Position numbers and translations under genes: made by a program
From: an uncultured Treponema sp.
GTDB taxonomy: Bacteria; Spirochaetota; Spirochaetia; Treponematales; Treponemataceae
NCBI GenBank assembly: GCA_934718065.1
Contig: CAKUZR010000005.1
Coordinates: 79,843 to 143,842 of the forward strand
Direction of reading: 5' to 3'
Length of the DNA: 64,000 nt
The notes under the pieces: generated by a model
Databases searched by the model: none
Seen by the model: the letters and a program-made list of their open reading frames with translations, nothing else
What the model was told of the DNA's origin: nothing
Shown: one piece after another, positions 25,593 through 34,465 of the stretch
How the letters are laid out: the number at the start of each line of letters is the position of its first letter
Position numbering within the stretch: the first letter of the stretch is position 1

Positions 25593-26552
25593 TTACAAGC
25601 CGGCGGACTGTACAATCCTGAAGCCCAGGTAATCGTAACATTCGTTTGCATCGTAGCCGTAGCGTTCGGCGGCAAAGCAGAAAACTGTGTACGGCGAAAA
25701 GCTTCCGCCTCGGCAAGAGCGCTGGCTTCCGAATTCCGGGCCGGCCGCAATTTCTGAATCTTTTTGCTCGGTGTAGTCCGCGAACCAGTCCCAGCAGAAT
25801 TCCAGAAGATTTCCGGACATATCAAAAATTCCAGCTCCGTTTGCGTTTCCTGTTCCAGGCGCGGGAGTCGCATCTTCTGAAAAAGGCGTTCCAGCTGTTC
25901 CTGCTGCCATTGAAGCGTCGGCGTTTTCGGCAGTCCATGCGAATTCCAGCGTTCTTTCCGTTTCTCCGGCGGAAAAATCTCCGCTCGCCTTGTTGCCTTT
26001 CTGAATTCCGTGTTCCGACCAGCGCGCGGCAAATTCCCATTCAGCCTCAGTTGGAAGCCTGAATCCGTTCGCATTGAAGTTGCATTCCGCAAGGTCGCAT
26101 TTTGCCGTGTTCGCTGAATTCCTTAAGATTTCACCGTTGTATGTGTAGCACGGTGTAAGTCCGCAGTATTCGCTGAACGCATTGCACCAGACAATCGCGT
26201 CGTGCCAGCTTATCATTGTTACAGGCTGCCCGAATCCTTTCTGTGTCGGCGCTTTTCCGCGGCGTGCCCTTGAGCCTTCCTGCCCGGGATTTTGAAATTT
26301 GTAGCCGTTTTTTTCAGCGTCTTTTCTTACCTGAAACCAAAGCGTGTACGGCGTTTCGTATTTGTTCATCAAAAATGCGCTGACCGTTCTTTTCGCCGTG
26401 TAAGTCTGGACGTTTTCGCCTATTATGTAAGTTCCGCCCGGAATCGCCGCCATGTCAAGCTCGTTGAACACATTTTTTGAATCCTGCGCGCTCTGTGAAA
26501 AAAAATCCGCCGAGAAAACCAGGAATAATATAAGAAGAAATTTGATTTTCAT
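25593..26552 (-). CDS. Secreted FGE-sulfatase (SUMF1/formylglycine-generating-like) domain protein
   Basis: 319 residues: signal peptide (MKIKFLLILFLVFSADFFSQ), then a single FGE domain. Motifs include MAAIPGGTYIIGENVQTYT, MNKYETPYTLWFQVR, PVTMISWHDAIVWCNAFSEY, FRLPTEAEWEFAARW, GNLLEFCWDWFADY and SCRGGSFSPYTVF. Many gut treponemes carry several such secreted proteins, which are thought to be C-type-lectin-like binders or structural proteins rather than true sulfatase activators; whether this one has the catalytic copper cysteines is doubtful. It begins 2 bases after corA ends, with its ribosome site inside corA, so the pair is an operon. Confidence 0.85.
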   Translation of the reverse strand: MKIKFLLILFLVFSADFFSQSAQDSKNVFNELDMAAIPGGTYIIGENVQTYTAKRTVSAFLMNKYETPYTLWFQVRKDAEKNGYKFQNPGQEGSRARRGKAPTQKGFGQPVTMISWHDAIVWCNAFSEYCGLTPCYTYNGEILRNSANTAKCDLAECNFNANGFRLPTEAEWEFAARWSEHGIQKGNKASGDFSAGETERTLEFAWTAENADASMAAGTAGTPFSEDATPAPGTGNANGAGIFDMSGNLLEFCWDWFADYTEQKDSEIAAGPEFGSQRSCRGGSFSPYTVFCFAAERYGYDANECYDYLGFRIVQSAGL

Positions 26553-26554
26553 AT

Positions 26555-27604
26555 TTATTCTTCCAGCGCCGCTTCAATTGATTTAAGCCGTCTTGCGGCC
26601 TTGCGCTCTTTCCGTTTCTGCGTTATTGATTTTTTCGGTTCTTTCTGCTTGCGCGGATATTTTGCTTCGTAAAAACCAAGAATCACGTTTGTTATGAAAA
26701 TTGAGACAAGACAGATTGCCGAGATTATCCAGACCGAGAGCCGTCCGTATTTTACAAAAGGCAGGTCGACATTCATTCCGAAGAAGCTTGTTATGAAAGT
26801 TGGAACCATCATTATTATGTTCAGAATTGAAAGCCTTTTCATGTAGACGTTCAGGTTGTTTGAGATAACGCTGTCAAACGCGTCTGTTACGCCAAGAAGA
26901 ACGTTCCTGTAAGTGTCGGCCATTTCAATAGCCTGCTTGTTGTCGATTTCCACGTCTTCAAGCCAGTCCATATCGTCGTAGTCAAGTTTTATAAGTTTCG
27001 TCTTGTGGAATTTTTCCAGAAGAAGCTGGTTGCTCTTTAGTGAAGTTGTAAAGTACACAAGCGATTTTTCAAGGCTCAGAAGCTGGATGATTTCCTTGTT
27101 TTCAATTGAAAGCTGAAGCTCGTTCTGGATTGCCGTTGAACGCCGGTTGATTTCCTTAAGGTAGCGCAGAAAAGTTATGTTCGAGCGGCCGATAATCCGC
27201 ATGATGAACGCCGGAAAGTCTGCAAGAACAATTCCTTTAGCACGGCCGGTCGCAAAATCCCTAAGAACCTCGCAGTCAGTCCAGCAGATTGTGATTATAA
27301 CATTGTCTTTAAGAATGATTCCAAGCGGAATCGTAAAATACGGAGTTTCCGCGGAAGGCTCAAAAATCGGAAGCCTAAGAATCGTAAGAACATAGTCGTC
27401 GCCGTCTTCAAGCCGGGAAAGCTCGTCCGGGTCAAGAATATCAAGAATATGCTCCGGATCAATTCCGTAGTTTTCCTGCAGCTGCTCAACATCATCGCGG
27501 GTTACAATCCGTGCGTCAACCCAAGTGCGGGCCTGAGTGTCAATTTCGTCCTCTTTTGCTTTCACAAGCTTTCCGCCTGTCTGCTGCTGCCAGTAAGTAA
27601 TCAT
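26555..27604 (-). CDS. corA: CorA-type magnesium/cobalt transporter
   Basis: 349 residues. The cytoplasmic funnel domain (about 1-285) is followed by two C-terminal membrane helices, the first ending in the diagnostic FFGMNVDLPF, the second IISAICLVSIFITNVILGF. The tail is strongly basic (KEPKKSITQKRKERKAARR). CorA forms a pentameric channel for Mg2+ uptake. The extended N-terminal sequence and the MDWLEDVEIDNKQ region resemble the CorA group of Firmicutes and spirochaetes. GAGGG precedes the start. It leads the two-gene unit with the FGE-like protein. Confidence 0.92.
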   Translation of the reverse strand: MITYWQQQTGGKLVKAKEDEIDTQARTWVDARIVTRDDVEQLQENYGIDPEHILDILDPDELSRLEDGDDYVLTILRLPIFEPSAETPYFTIPLGIILKDNVIITICWTDCEVLRDFATGRAKGIVLADFPAFIMRIIGRSNITFLRYLKEINRRSTAIQNELQLSIENKEIIQLLSLEKSLVYFTTSLKSNQLLLEKFHKTKLIKLDYDDMDWLEDVEIDNKQAIEMADTYRNVLLGVTDAFDSVISNNLNVYMKRLSILNIIMMVPTFITSFFGMNVDLPFVKYGRLSVWIISAICLVSIFITNVILGFYEAKYPRKQKEPKKSITQKRKERKAARRLKSIEAALEE

Positions 27605-27738
27605 CGGTATGCCCTCGAATTACGGATTTTCTGCTGATTTTAAAAATACTACCATAAAAAAAATCTATGGGCAAGGCAAGTTTTTTTTACAAAGTTCAAA
27701 AGATTTTTTGTGATTTATTTCAGTTTTTGATTTTTTTC

Positions 27739-27747
27739 TGCTATAAA
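27739..27747 (+). promoter_or_regulatory. Extended -10 directly before a start codon
   Basis: TGC-TATAAA ends five bases before the ATG at 27753; a weak -35 (TTTCAG) is 18 bases upstream. No ribosome site can fit, so a leaderless transcript is predicted. Confidence 0.45.
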
Positions 27748-27752
27748 CTAGT

Positions 27753-28181
27753 ATGAGAAAAAAAATTAAATTGATTTTTGTGTTTTTTGTGGCGGCGGCG
27801 CAGTTTTTCTGCCTGGGTTCATGCGTTTCTGTAAAATCTTCTGTTCCGTATTATGCTGAATTTGAATTTTTCCCGGATGGCAACGACCTTGTGCTTTTCT
27901 TCAGTTTTTTGAACGAAAGCAAAAAGACTGTTGAAAAAGTTGATTTTTCGGTTTCGCTCTTGCAGAATGAAAATGGAGAGTCCAGGGAAACTTCGCTTGA
28001 ACTTCCAATGGAAATATCTGTGAAGCCAGGCAAAAAATTTGAAGACCGCTTTGCCTATCACGATGCTCTTGCTGAATGTGATGAATCAGAAATTCCTGTG
28101 GTTGAATCGTTCTTTGCGAAAAAAATTTATTACAGCGACGGCACTGTCTTTGAGGATTTTTTCGGGCGGTATTCTGAATAA
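27753..28181 (+). CDS. Small predicted lipoprotein
   Basis: 142 residues with signal peptide and lipobox (FFCLGSC, cysteine at about residue 24), so it is probably anchored in the envelope. The mature part is a beta-rich domain (YAEFEFFPDGNDLVLFFSFL, then VEKVDFSVSLLQNENG and FAKKIYYSDGTVFEDFFG) that suggests an Ig-like sandwich. No family recognised. It has no ribosome site and is bounded by a terminator at 28200. Confidence 0.7.
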   Translation: MRKKIKLIFVFFVAAAQFFCLGSCVSVKSSVPYYAEFEFFPDGNDLVLFFSFLNESKKTVEKVDFSVSLLQNENGESRETSLELPMEISVKPGKKFEDRFAYHDALAECDESEIPVVESFFAKKIYYSDGTVFEDFFGRYSE

Positions 28182-28199
28182 ATTCCAGCGCAAATAAAA

Positions 28200-28229
28200 A
28201 AAACAGGAAGATTCTACTCTTCCTGTTTT
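28200..28229. terminator. Bidirectional intrinsic terminator
   Basis: Perfect 12-bp stem AAAACAGGAAGA/TCTTCCTGTTTT with a six-base loop. A-rich sequence on the left and T-rich on the right allow it to serve both the lipoprotein gene at 27753 and the convergent carboxylase gene at 28255. Confidence 0.9.
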
Positions 28230-28254
28230 CATCCGGTTTAGCTTATATTTTAGG

Positions 28255-29751
28255 TTATAGCGGAATGTTTCCGTGTTTCTTTGCAGGCTTGTCCATTGAC
28301 TGTTTGTCTGCAAGGAAACGGAAGCTGTTCGCAACGTATTTGCGGGTTGCAGAAGGCTCGATTACTTCGGAAATGTAGCCGCGCTTTGCAGCGATTGTCG
28401 GTGTCATGATTTCCTGCTCGTACTGGGCTTTCTTTTCAGCTACATATTCGGCTTTTTCAGGATCTTTCAAATCCTTTGCATACAAAATGCCGATTGCGCC
28501 GTCCGCGCCCATTACAGCGATTTCTGAAGTTGGCCATGCGTAAACATAGTCTGCGCCGATATGCTTTGAGCACATTGCAATGTATGCGCCGCCGTAAGCC
28601 TTTCTTGTGATTACAGTTACTTTTGGAACTGTGGATTCGCTGTAAGCGTAGATAACTTTCGCGCCGTGGCGGATGATTCCCTTCTGTTCTTCCTGCGGTC
28701 CTGGAATGAATCCCGGAACATCAACAAAAGTCAGCAGAGGAATATTGTAGGCATCGCAGTAGCGCACGTGGCGCGCGATTTTGTCTGAAGCGTCGCAGTC
28801 AAGAACGCCGCCCATTCCCGCCGGGTTGTTCGCAACGATTCCAACTGAACGGCCTTCAACTTTTGCGAATCCTGTCACGCAGTTTATTGCGAATTCAGCA
28901 GATGTTTCAAAGAATGAGTTGTCGTCTGTAACATCTTCAATTACTTCGCGGATGTCGTAGCCCTTGTGTGTGTTTTCCGGAAGAATTTTCTCAATATGCT
29001 TTGCTTTCTTGTGCTCGTCATACTTGAATTTTGCCGCCTGGACAATTTCATCGCCGTAGTAGTGCGGAATGTAGTCCAGAAGATTTCGAACTTTTTCAAA
29101 ACATTCAGGCTCGGAAATGCAGCGGAACTGGGCAACTCCGGATTTCTTTGAATGGATTGAAGCTCCGCCAAGGTCTTCCGCGGAAATATCCATGAACATT
29201 ACAGATTTTACAACTTTCGGTCCGGTGATAAAAAGCTGGGAAATTTTGTCAACTGCAAAAATGAAGTCTGTGATTCCAGGTGAATAAACCGCGCCGCCCG
29301 CGCAAGGTCCTGCAATGATTGAAATCTGCGGAACTGAGCCTGAAGCTCTTACGTTCTGGTAAAAAAGGTCGCCGTATCCGCAAAGCGCGTCAACGCCTTC
29401 CTGAATGCGTGCTCCGCCCGAGTCGTTGATTCCGATTACAGGGCATCTTGCCTGGATTGCCTTGTCGATGAGCTCAGCGATTTTTTTTCCGTGCATTAAT
29501 CCAAGTGAACCGCCCTGTACAGTAAAATCCTGGGCATAAACGGCTACTTTTCTTCCGTTGATAGTTCCAAATCCAGTGATTACGCCGTCATAAGGAATGT
29601 CTTTCTTTTCCATTCCGAAACTTGTGCAGTTGTGGCGAACCCCGGAATAAATTTCCATGAAAGAGTCTTTGTCTACAAGATTGTTGATTCGTTCAATGGC
29701 ATGCCATTTGCCTTTTTCGTGTTGTTTTTCAACATTGTATGTGTAAGCCAT
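28255..29751 (-). CDS. Acyl-CoA carboxylase/decarboxylase carboxyltransferase subunit (PccB/MmdA type)
   Basis: 498 residues with the two crotonase-like carboxyltransferase halves of biotin-dependent enzymes: RIQEGVDALCGYGDLFYQN, SIIAGPCAGGAVYSPGITDF (first oxyanion hole), NNPAGMGGVLDCDASDK, FVDVPGFIPGPQEE and ITRKAYGGAYIAMCSKHIG (second site), with WPTSEIAVMGADGAIGI. It would exchange CO2 between carboxybiotin and an acyl-CoA such as methylmalonyl-CoA or propionyl-CoA. No biotin carrier or membrane decarboxylase subunit is nearby, so direction and partner are open. GGAGGT ribosome site and a strong promoter precede it. Confidence 0.9.
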   Translation of the reverse strand: MAYTYNVEKQHEKGKWHAIERINNLVDKDSFMEIYSGVRHNCTSFGMEKKDIPYDGVITGFGTINGRKVAVYAQDFTVQGGSLGLMHGKKIAELIDKAIQARCPVIGINDSGGARIQEGVDALCGYGDLFYQNVRASGSVPQISIIAGPCAGGAVYSPGITDFIFAVDKISQLFITGPKVVKSVMFMDISAEDLGGASIHSKKSGVAQFRCISEPECFEKVRNLLDYIPHYYGDEIVQAAKFKYDEHKKAKHIEKILPENTHKGYDIREVIEDVTDDNSFFETSAEFAINCVTGFAKVEGRSVGIVANNPAGMGGVLDCDASDKIARHVRYCDAYNIPLLTFVDVPGFIPGPQEEQKGIIRHGAKVIYAYSESTVPKVTVITRKAYGGAYIAMCSKHIGADYVYAWPTSEIAVMGADGAIGILYAKDLKDPEKAEYVAEKKAQYEQEIMTPTIAAKRGYISEVIEPSATRKYVANSFRFLADKQSMDKPAKKHGNIPL

Positions 29752-29787
29752 TTAAGTGGTAACCTCCAAAAGTCACTTATCGTTTTT

Positions 29788-29816
29788 AGTTTATATAATC
29801 AATGTTTTAGTGTCAA
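29788..29816 (-). promoter_or_regulatory. Promoter of the carboxyltransferase gene
   Basis: On the minus strand TTGACA (perfect -35), a 17-base spacer, and TAAACT as -10. A long inverted repeat (29817-29839) abuts the -35. Confidence 0.75.
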
Positions 29817-29839
29817 TGACATTTTTTGAAAAAATGTCA
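29817..29839. promoter_or_regulatory. 11-bp perfect inverted repeat abutting the -35 box, possible operator
   Basis: Arms TGACATTTTTT and AAAAAATGTCA around a single central base. It lies directly upstream of the -35 of the carboxyltransferase promoter and 16 bases past the stop of the gene at 29856. Either a regulator-binding palindrome or a poor terminator; no clean T-run follows it. Confidence 0.5.
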
Positions 29840-29855
29840 AACTGAAGGCAGTCCG

Positions 29856-31493
29856 CTAGTATCCGATTTTTTCCAGTCGTTCCTTTTCTATTTCCATTGA
29901 TTTTTTTGTTGGAAGCCACGGATATTTTTTCCGCAGGGAATCAACGGCGGCGATTTCGTTTCCATGGTGCTCTGAAAGCGCCTGCTTGAAATCCAGTGAA
30001 ACCTGAAGCGGCGAATAGAATTCCGAGGAGCTTGTCTGGTCGAGCTTTGTGATTGTCCACGCCTTGCCCGAAAACCTGAGGGTCGCGGTGGTCGTGAATT
30101 CCTCGGCCTGTATAAGATTGTCCTGGTTGTGAACCAGAAAATATTTCACCGTGTGCGTCGCGTCCGGAGATTTTTCAATTTTTGTGCGGCTTCCGTCTTC
30201 CGCATAAACTTTCCGCGCGGGATGATTTTTCTTTGTGGGAACTTTTATTTCGAGCGCGGAATTTTTTCCGTCAATTGAAAAATTTGTGATTCCGTAAATG
30301 TAGTGCGAGTACGCTTTTGTTGAGTCCGGCTCAAAGAAAAACCAGTTTTCCGGCGTTGAAATGCCTGAGTCAAAGTTGTACGCGCTTTTCATCTGCGTTG
30401 TTATGTAAATCTGCGGAACTTTTGAAATATATCCCTGAGCTTCCGGGCAGTCTTTCGCGGCGCAAAGCATAAGGTCCGTGTCCATTGTGTGGATTCCCTT
30501 GTAGAAAACTTCCGTGACTTGCGCGGAGTCAAGCCCGATTGCGCTTGGCTTTTTTGCATTTTCCCCGGCGATTGAAAGCGCGGCGACTGCTATGAAAATT
30601 CCTGCGCATAAAACTGCCGCGGCTACCGCTATATTTTTCCTGACAAAGCGCAGCCGTTTCAGCCTGGAGCTTTGCGCCGCCCTGAATTTCTGTGCTTTTT
30701 TTTCAAATTCGGCTTCCGGAAGTTTATGTTTCTCGCTTTCCTTCCCGAAAATCTGTTTTTTCAGCTCGTCAAGCGGAAACTGATTTTTCAAGGTTTTTCC
30801 AAGCAGAAGGGAATCAACCGCCGCGGCAAGATTTTTGCTTATGCCGTTTATTTCCTGTTCAAGCGGAATGAAATTCCTGTCGCTGATTTTTTTGTCGTTT
30901 TCCTCTGAGTATGGAAGTTTTTTTGCGGCCGCGAAATATGCCATCGTTCCAAGCGCGAATCCTGCCGCGGAATTTCCGGTTGCTATAAAATCCCGCCAGT
31001 CGTTCTGAAAATAGTTGTACAAATTTTTCCCGAAATTTGCGGCGGCGCGGTCAAAAGTTTTTTCCGGAAGAAGAAGAATTTTTCCTTCCTCAAGGTTCAC
31101 TAGGATTCCTGCGGCTCCGTTGCATGGAATTTTCACGTTTTCTTCTATTGCATTCGCGTAGATTTCGCAAACTGAAAAAACCGCCTCGTCCGTTTTTAAA
31201 GATTCCGGCGGCTCGGTTTCAATCAGGCTCAGAAGAGTTTTTCCTGAAAAATTTCCGCAGAAATAAACTTTTTCATCTTCTGTTTTGATTTCATCAAATT
31301 TCCATTCTGAAAATTTATTCCATTTTCCGCCGTTTTTTTCGGCAAGGATTCCGGTTTCTTCCAGCAGCAGCGAAAATTTTGTCTTTCCGAACATTGTTTC
31401 ATCCAGGTTTGAATTCAGCCGGATTTTTTTTTCTTCAGTTTTTACAAAGCCGACAGGCGCAAGAAATTTTTCCATTTTTTCCTCAGAAATCAC
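29856..31493 (-). CDS. Single-pass membrane protein with a degenerate kinase-like N-terminal half
   Basis: 545 residues. One membrane helix lies at about 283-310 (IAVAAAVLCAGIFIAVAALS) behind a basic stop-transfer region. The cytoplasmic half has the rough order of a protein kinase: a GILVNLEEGKILLLPE stretch like the catalytic-loop/DFG region, then FALGTMAYFAAAKKLPY like the helix-F GxxxYE region, and a helical end. The HRD, DFG and VAIK residues are absent, so any kinase relationship is as a pseudokinase. The outer half is beta-rich with YITTQMKSAYNFDSG and ends WLPTKKSMEIEKERLEKIGY. No named family; function unknown. Confidence 0.6.
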   Translation of the reverse strand: MISEEKMEKFLAPVGFVKTEEKKIRLNSNLDETMFGKTKFSLLLEETGILAEKNGGKWNKFSEWKFDEIKTEDEKVYFCGNFSGKTLLSLIETEPPESLKTDEAVFSVCEIYANAIEENVKIPCNGAAGILVNLEEGKILLLPEKTFDRAAANFGKNLYNYFQNDWRDFIATGNSAAGFALGTMAYFAAAKKLPYSEENDKKISDRNFIPLEQEINGISKNLAAAVDSLLLGKTLKNQFPLDELKKQIFGKESEKHKLPEAEFEKKAQKFRAAQSSRLKRLRFVRKNIAVAAAVLCAGIFIAVAALSIAGENAKKPSAIGLDSAQVTEVFYKGIHTMDTDLMLCAAKDCPEAQGYISKVPQIYITTQMKSAYNFDSGISTPENWFFFEPDSTKAYSHYIYGITNFSIDGKNSALEIKVPTKKNHPARKVYAEDGSRTKIEKSPDATHTVKYFLVHNQDNLIQAEEFTTTATLRFSGKAWTITKLDQTSSSEFYSPLQVSLDFKQALSEHHGNEIAAVDSLRKKYPWLPTKKSMEIEKERLEKIGY

Positions 31494-31534
31494 ATTCTAT
31501 CATAAAAAAAAGTTTTATTCTGATTTTTTTTCTG

Positions 31535-31543
31535 TGATATAAT
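31535..31543 (+). promoter_or_regulatory. Extended -10 promoter of the cytidylate-kinase-like gene
   Basis: TGA-TATAAT matches the extended -10 consensus exactly; the -35 region 17 bases upstream is poor (TTATTC). The leader would be about 20 bases and holds GGAGG. Confidence 0.65.
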
Positions 31544-31568
31544 AAGCAAAGTGAATTTGGAGGTTGCT

Positions 31569-32159
31569 ATGAGCTACAGAATAATCACAATCAGCCGTGA
31601 ATACGGCGCAGGCGGCCATGCCGTGGGAAAAGAGCTTTCTAAAAATCTGGGAATTCCGGTTTTTGACGGCGAAATTATCAAGAAGGTCGCTCTTGAAAGC
31701 GGCTTGAGCGAAAAATATATTGCGGAGAAGGGTGAATACGGAAAAAAATCTGTGTTTGAAAGCTATTTCACAGCTGGAATGTACTACAAAGGTCCTTCTC
31801 TTGAAGATGAGATTTGGTCGGTCCAGACAAAAATAATCAAGGAGCTTGCTGAAAAAGAGCCTTGCGTTATTATCGGGCGTTGCGCGGATTTTATTCTGAA
31901 GGAACGGAACGATGTGCTTGATGTTTTCCTGCACGCTTCGTATGAGGACAGAATCAAGCGGCTGGCTTCGGAAGGCGTTGACCTTGGAAAAAAGCCTGAA
32001 AAATTCCTGAATGACCGGGACTGCCGACGTTCTTCTTATGTTCATTTCTACACGGACATGAAGTGGGGCGATTCCCGGAATTACGACATCACGCTGGACA
32101 CCGGAAAATTCGGGGACGCAAAATGCGCTGAAATCATTGAGAATATTTACAAAAGCTGA
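31569..32159 (+). CDS. Cytidylate kinase-like protein
   Basis: 196 residues from the ATG at 31569 with GGAGG five bases upstream. It begins YRIITISREYGAGGHAVGKE, the atypical P-loop of the cytidylate-kinase-like family, continues VFDGEIIKKVALESGLSEKY and has CVIIGRCADFIL and VFLHASYEDRIKRL. Such proteins are nucleotide-binding and presumed to phosphorylate a small substrate, but activity is mostly untested. The gene stands between two genes on the opposite strand. Confidence 0.85.
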   Translation: MSYRIITISREYGAGGHAVGKELSKNLGIPVFDGEIIKKVALESGLSEKYIAEKGEYGKKSVFESYFTAGMYYKGPSLEDEIWSVQTKIIKELAEKEPCVIIGRCADFILKERNDVLDVFLHASYEDRIKRLASEGVDLGKKPEKFLNDRDCRRSSYVHFYTDMKWGDSRNYDITLDTGKFGDAKCAEIIENIYKS

Positions 32160-32168
32160 TTCCGGCTT

Positions 32169-33527
32169 TTACCAGTCTCTTTGAATGTAAGTGGCTTTTG
32201 GCCTTGCCGTTATGTCAACACGGCGGTTCTGCGCTCTTCCTTCCTCGGTTGAGTTTGTTGCGACCGGGCGGGTTGCGCCGTAGCCCTTGTAGGTGAAGAT
32301 TCTTTCTGGAATTCCTTCGGCCGCCAGTGCTTTCATAACGGTTCTAGTTCTTTCTATAGAAAGGTTCATTTGTCCGACCGGCTTTCCCAAATCCGCGGTG
32401 TGGCCTTCAACAAGAATTGTAAATTCGTTGTCCTTGATTATTTCCTGGAGCATTTCCGCGATTTTTCTGATTCTTGGCGCTTCCTGCGGCAGAAGCTCCG
32501 GCGAGTCCGGAATGAATTTCAGGTCAACGCTGAAAAGAATTCCGGTCAGGCTGTCGGAAACGTCGATGTCAGGAACTTTGTTCTCATAGATGTATTTTTT
32601 GATTTCCCTGTAGCTTGCGTAGTATTCAGGCGTTTTTTCAGGGAGCTTCACGTCGTACACAAGATTTTTTTTGTCCAGAAGAATCACGACTTTTCCGTTC
32701 CTCAGAAGATTTCTGTTCGCCTCAACGGTCAGAATTTTCAGCGCGTCTTTTCTTCTGATTACTGGATCTGTTCGGTTTCTTCCGTAGACGTGGCACGCTT
32801 TTATGTAGAGCGGATTTCCGCCGACTTTGTCTTCGTAAAGCTCGAAATTGTCCTGCCAGTTGTATTCAACAAGCCCCTCGTCCTGGACAATCTGGCTGTC
32901 CGCAATGTTTTTCTCGTATACGATGTTCATGTTTTCATCCCAGACGGTCGGGAAGAATGCTGGAAAAACTTCGCTTGAAACAAATTCCCCGTGGACCGGA
33001 ACTGTTCCCCGCGCGTCAATTATTATTCCGGAATATTCGCGGCTTGAAACTATGTCAATCGGCTCTTCCGGCGTGTAAGGGTAGCGGTGGCGCACAAGAA
33101 GTTTCCCGATGTTGTTCATGTCGATTGTGTTTGTTGATGTGGCGGAATTTCCGTCCGCTGAAAAAACTGCGAGCGTCTGGTTCGCGTCCTCAACAATTGA
33201 AGTTATCTGTTCCAGAGTGATTGTCTCGTCAAGAATCACGTCGCCGATGTAGTTCGCGGAGTCAACGTAAAGCGAAAGAACCGGATTTTTCAGAAGAGCC
33301 GGAGTTTTGATTTTCATGATGCTTTCAGCGGAATTTCTTCCGGCGGGAAGCGTTATGGCCGCCTTCTTCAGGTCAAGCGAAATCTGTGAGGTGAATTTCC
33401 GTTCAGTCCAGTCAACCTTGCTTTTTGAATAAAGCGCAGAGCTGTCAATCTGGGCGTAAAGAGAATTTGAGCTGGCTGTTATGCCTAGAAATGCGGAAAA
33501 TGCCGCCGCAATCAATGTTTTTTTCAT
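32169..33527 (-). CDS. OmpA-family peptidoglycan-binding protein
   Basis: 452 residues from the ATG at 33527 (signal peptide MKKTLIAAAFSAFLGITASS); a GTG four codons earlier is possible. The first 320 residues are beta-rich and of unknown family. The C-terminal OmpA domain (about 325-445) has VDLKFIPDSPELLPQEAPRI, ILVEGHTADLG, LSIERTRTVMKALAAEGIP and NRRVDI, carrying the peptidoglycan-binding Asp and Arg. It would tether the outer envelope to the wall. It is the third gene of an operon with the lipoprotein and transglycosylase upstream (17-base gap), all envelope functions. Confidence 0.88.
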   Translation of the reverse strand: MKKTLIAAAFSAFLGITASSNSLYAQIDSSALYSKSKVDWTERKFTSQISLDLKKAAITLPAGRNSAESIMKIKTPALLKNPVLSLYVDSANYIGDVILDETITLEQITSIVEDANQTLAVFSADGNSATSTNTIDMNNIGKLLVRHRYPYTPEEPIDIVSSREYSGIIIDARGTVPVHGEFVSSEVFPAFFPTVWDENMNIVYEKNIADSQIVQDEGLVEYNWQDNFELYEDKVGGNPLYIKACHVYGRNRTDPVIRRKDALKILTVEANRNLLRNGKVVILLDKKNLVYDVKLPEKTPEYYASYREIKKYIYENKVPDIDVSDSLTGILFSVDLKFIPDSPELLPQEAPRIRKIAEMLQEIIKDNEFTILVEGHTADLGKPVGQMNLSIERTRTVMKALAAEGIPERIFTYKGYGATRPVATNSTEEGRAQNRRVDITARPKATYIQRDW

Positions 33528-33556
33528 ATAAGCTACCACGTTGATTTTCGGCAGTT

Positions 33557-34465
33557 TCAGCCGGATGTCTTAGTTAAATATCCCATCTGGTTCAGCGCGT
33601 ATGCGGCGGAATCCTTCATTCCTTCCGGGAAGCGGAGCGTGTATTCCTTGTCCGGCGGAGTCACGTGCTTTACGAGCGCGCTGTTCAGGTCGTAAAGCTC
33701 CTGGCGGTCAATTCTGAGTTCATGGGAAAGCGCGCCCAGATAAACCTGGCCGTAAACCGTAACGTAGTCAAACATTCCGGCTCTGGTTTCAAGCGTAGTG
33801 CCGTTCCATGCCCTGGCCTGCGGAAATGACGCGCCGTAGTAAGATGAATTTTCAACAACATCAGCGATTGCAAGAAGCTTTGGAACGTATCCGCCGGCCT
33901 GTCCGCTAAGAAATCCGTTTTCCCGCAGATACCAGAAATCCCTGCTTCCGGCGTTTTTTATGGCTTTTTTAAGCGCGCCGGCTCCGCAGTTGTACGCTGT
34001 TATCGCCAGAAGCCAGTCGCCGAATGTCCTGTAGTTTTCGTTCAGCTTCTTCAGCGCAGCCTCCGTGGATTTCCAAGGGTCAAGACGCTCGTCAACGAAG
34101 TCGTTATATTCCAGCAGCCCCTGAATGCTGTTCAGCATGAACTGCCACAAGCCGGTCGCCCCCGACTTTGACTTTGCATAAGGATTATAGTCGGACTCCA
34201 CGAGCGGAAGATATTCCAGGATGGCAGGCATCTTCCGTTTTTCAAGCTCGTTGCGCACGAAAATTCTGTACTGCTGTCCTTCGTCAAGAATTTTATAAAG
34301 ATAGTTTCTGTGCGTTGTCAGATATTTTCTCCTCAGCTGTTCCACCGCCGCATTGTCCATTCCCGGAAAGCCAAGGTTTTTGTACGCAGTTTCCGCCGGA
34401 AGGAGCGCGCTGAAAAAAGAGGCAAAAAATATAACGCAGATGAAAAAAACTTTTTTTCTGGGCAT
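33557..34465 (-). CDS. Lytic murein transglycosylase (SLT domain)
   Basis: 302 residues from the ATG at 34465, which overlaps the upstream stop codon (TGATG), showing coupling. After a signal peptide (KVFFICVIFFASFFSALLPA) the GH23-like domain has EYLPLVESDYNPYAKSKSG with the catalytic Glu at residue 90, GLWQFMLNS, and WLLAITAYNCGAGALKKA. It resembles MltD-type enzymes without LysM repeats. It cleaves the glycan strand of peptidoglycan, giving anhydromuropeptides. Co-transcribed with OmpA-like and TPR lipoprotein genes. Confidence 0.9.
   Translation of the reverse strand: MPRKKVFFICVIFFASFFSALLPAETAYKNLGFPGMDNAAVEQLRRKYLTTHRNYLYKILDEGQQYRIFVRNELEKRKMPAILEYLPLVESDYNPYAKSKSGATGLWQFMLNSIQGLLEYNDFVDERLDPWKSTEAALKKLNENYRTFGDWLLAITAYNCGAGALKKAIKNAGSRDFWYLRENGFLSGQAGGYVPKLLAIADVVENSSYYGASFPQARAWNGTTLETRAGMFDYVTVYGQVYLGALSHELRIDRQELYDLNSALVKHVTPPDKEYTLRFPEGMKDSAAYALNQMGYLTKTSG

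Noticed and set aside
25541..26092. Open frame of 183 codons on the minus strand
   Set aside because: Different frame within the FGE-like gene and the tandem repeat; the FGE motifs are unambiguous in the other frame.
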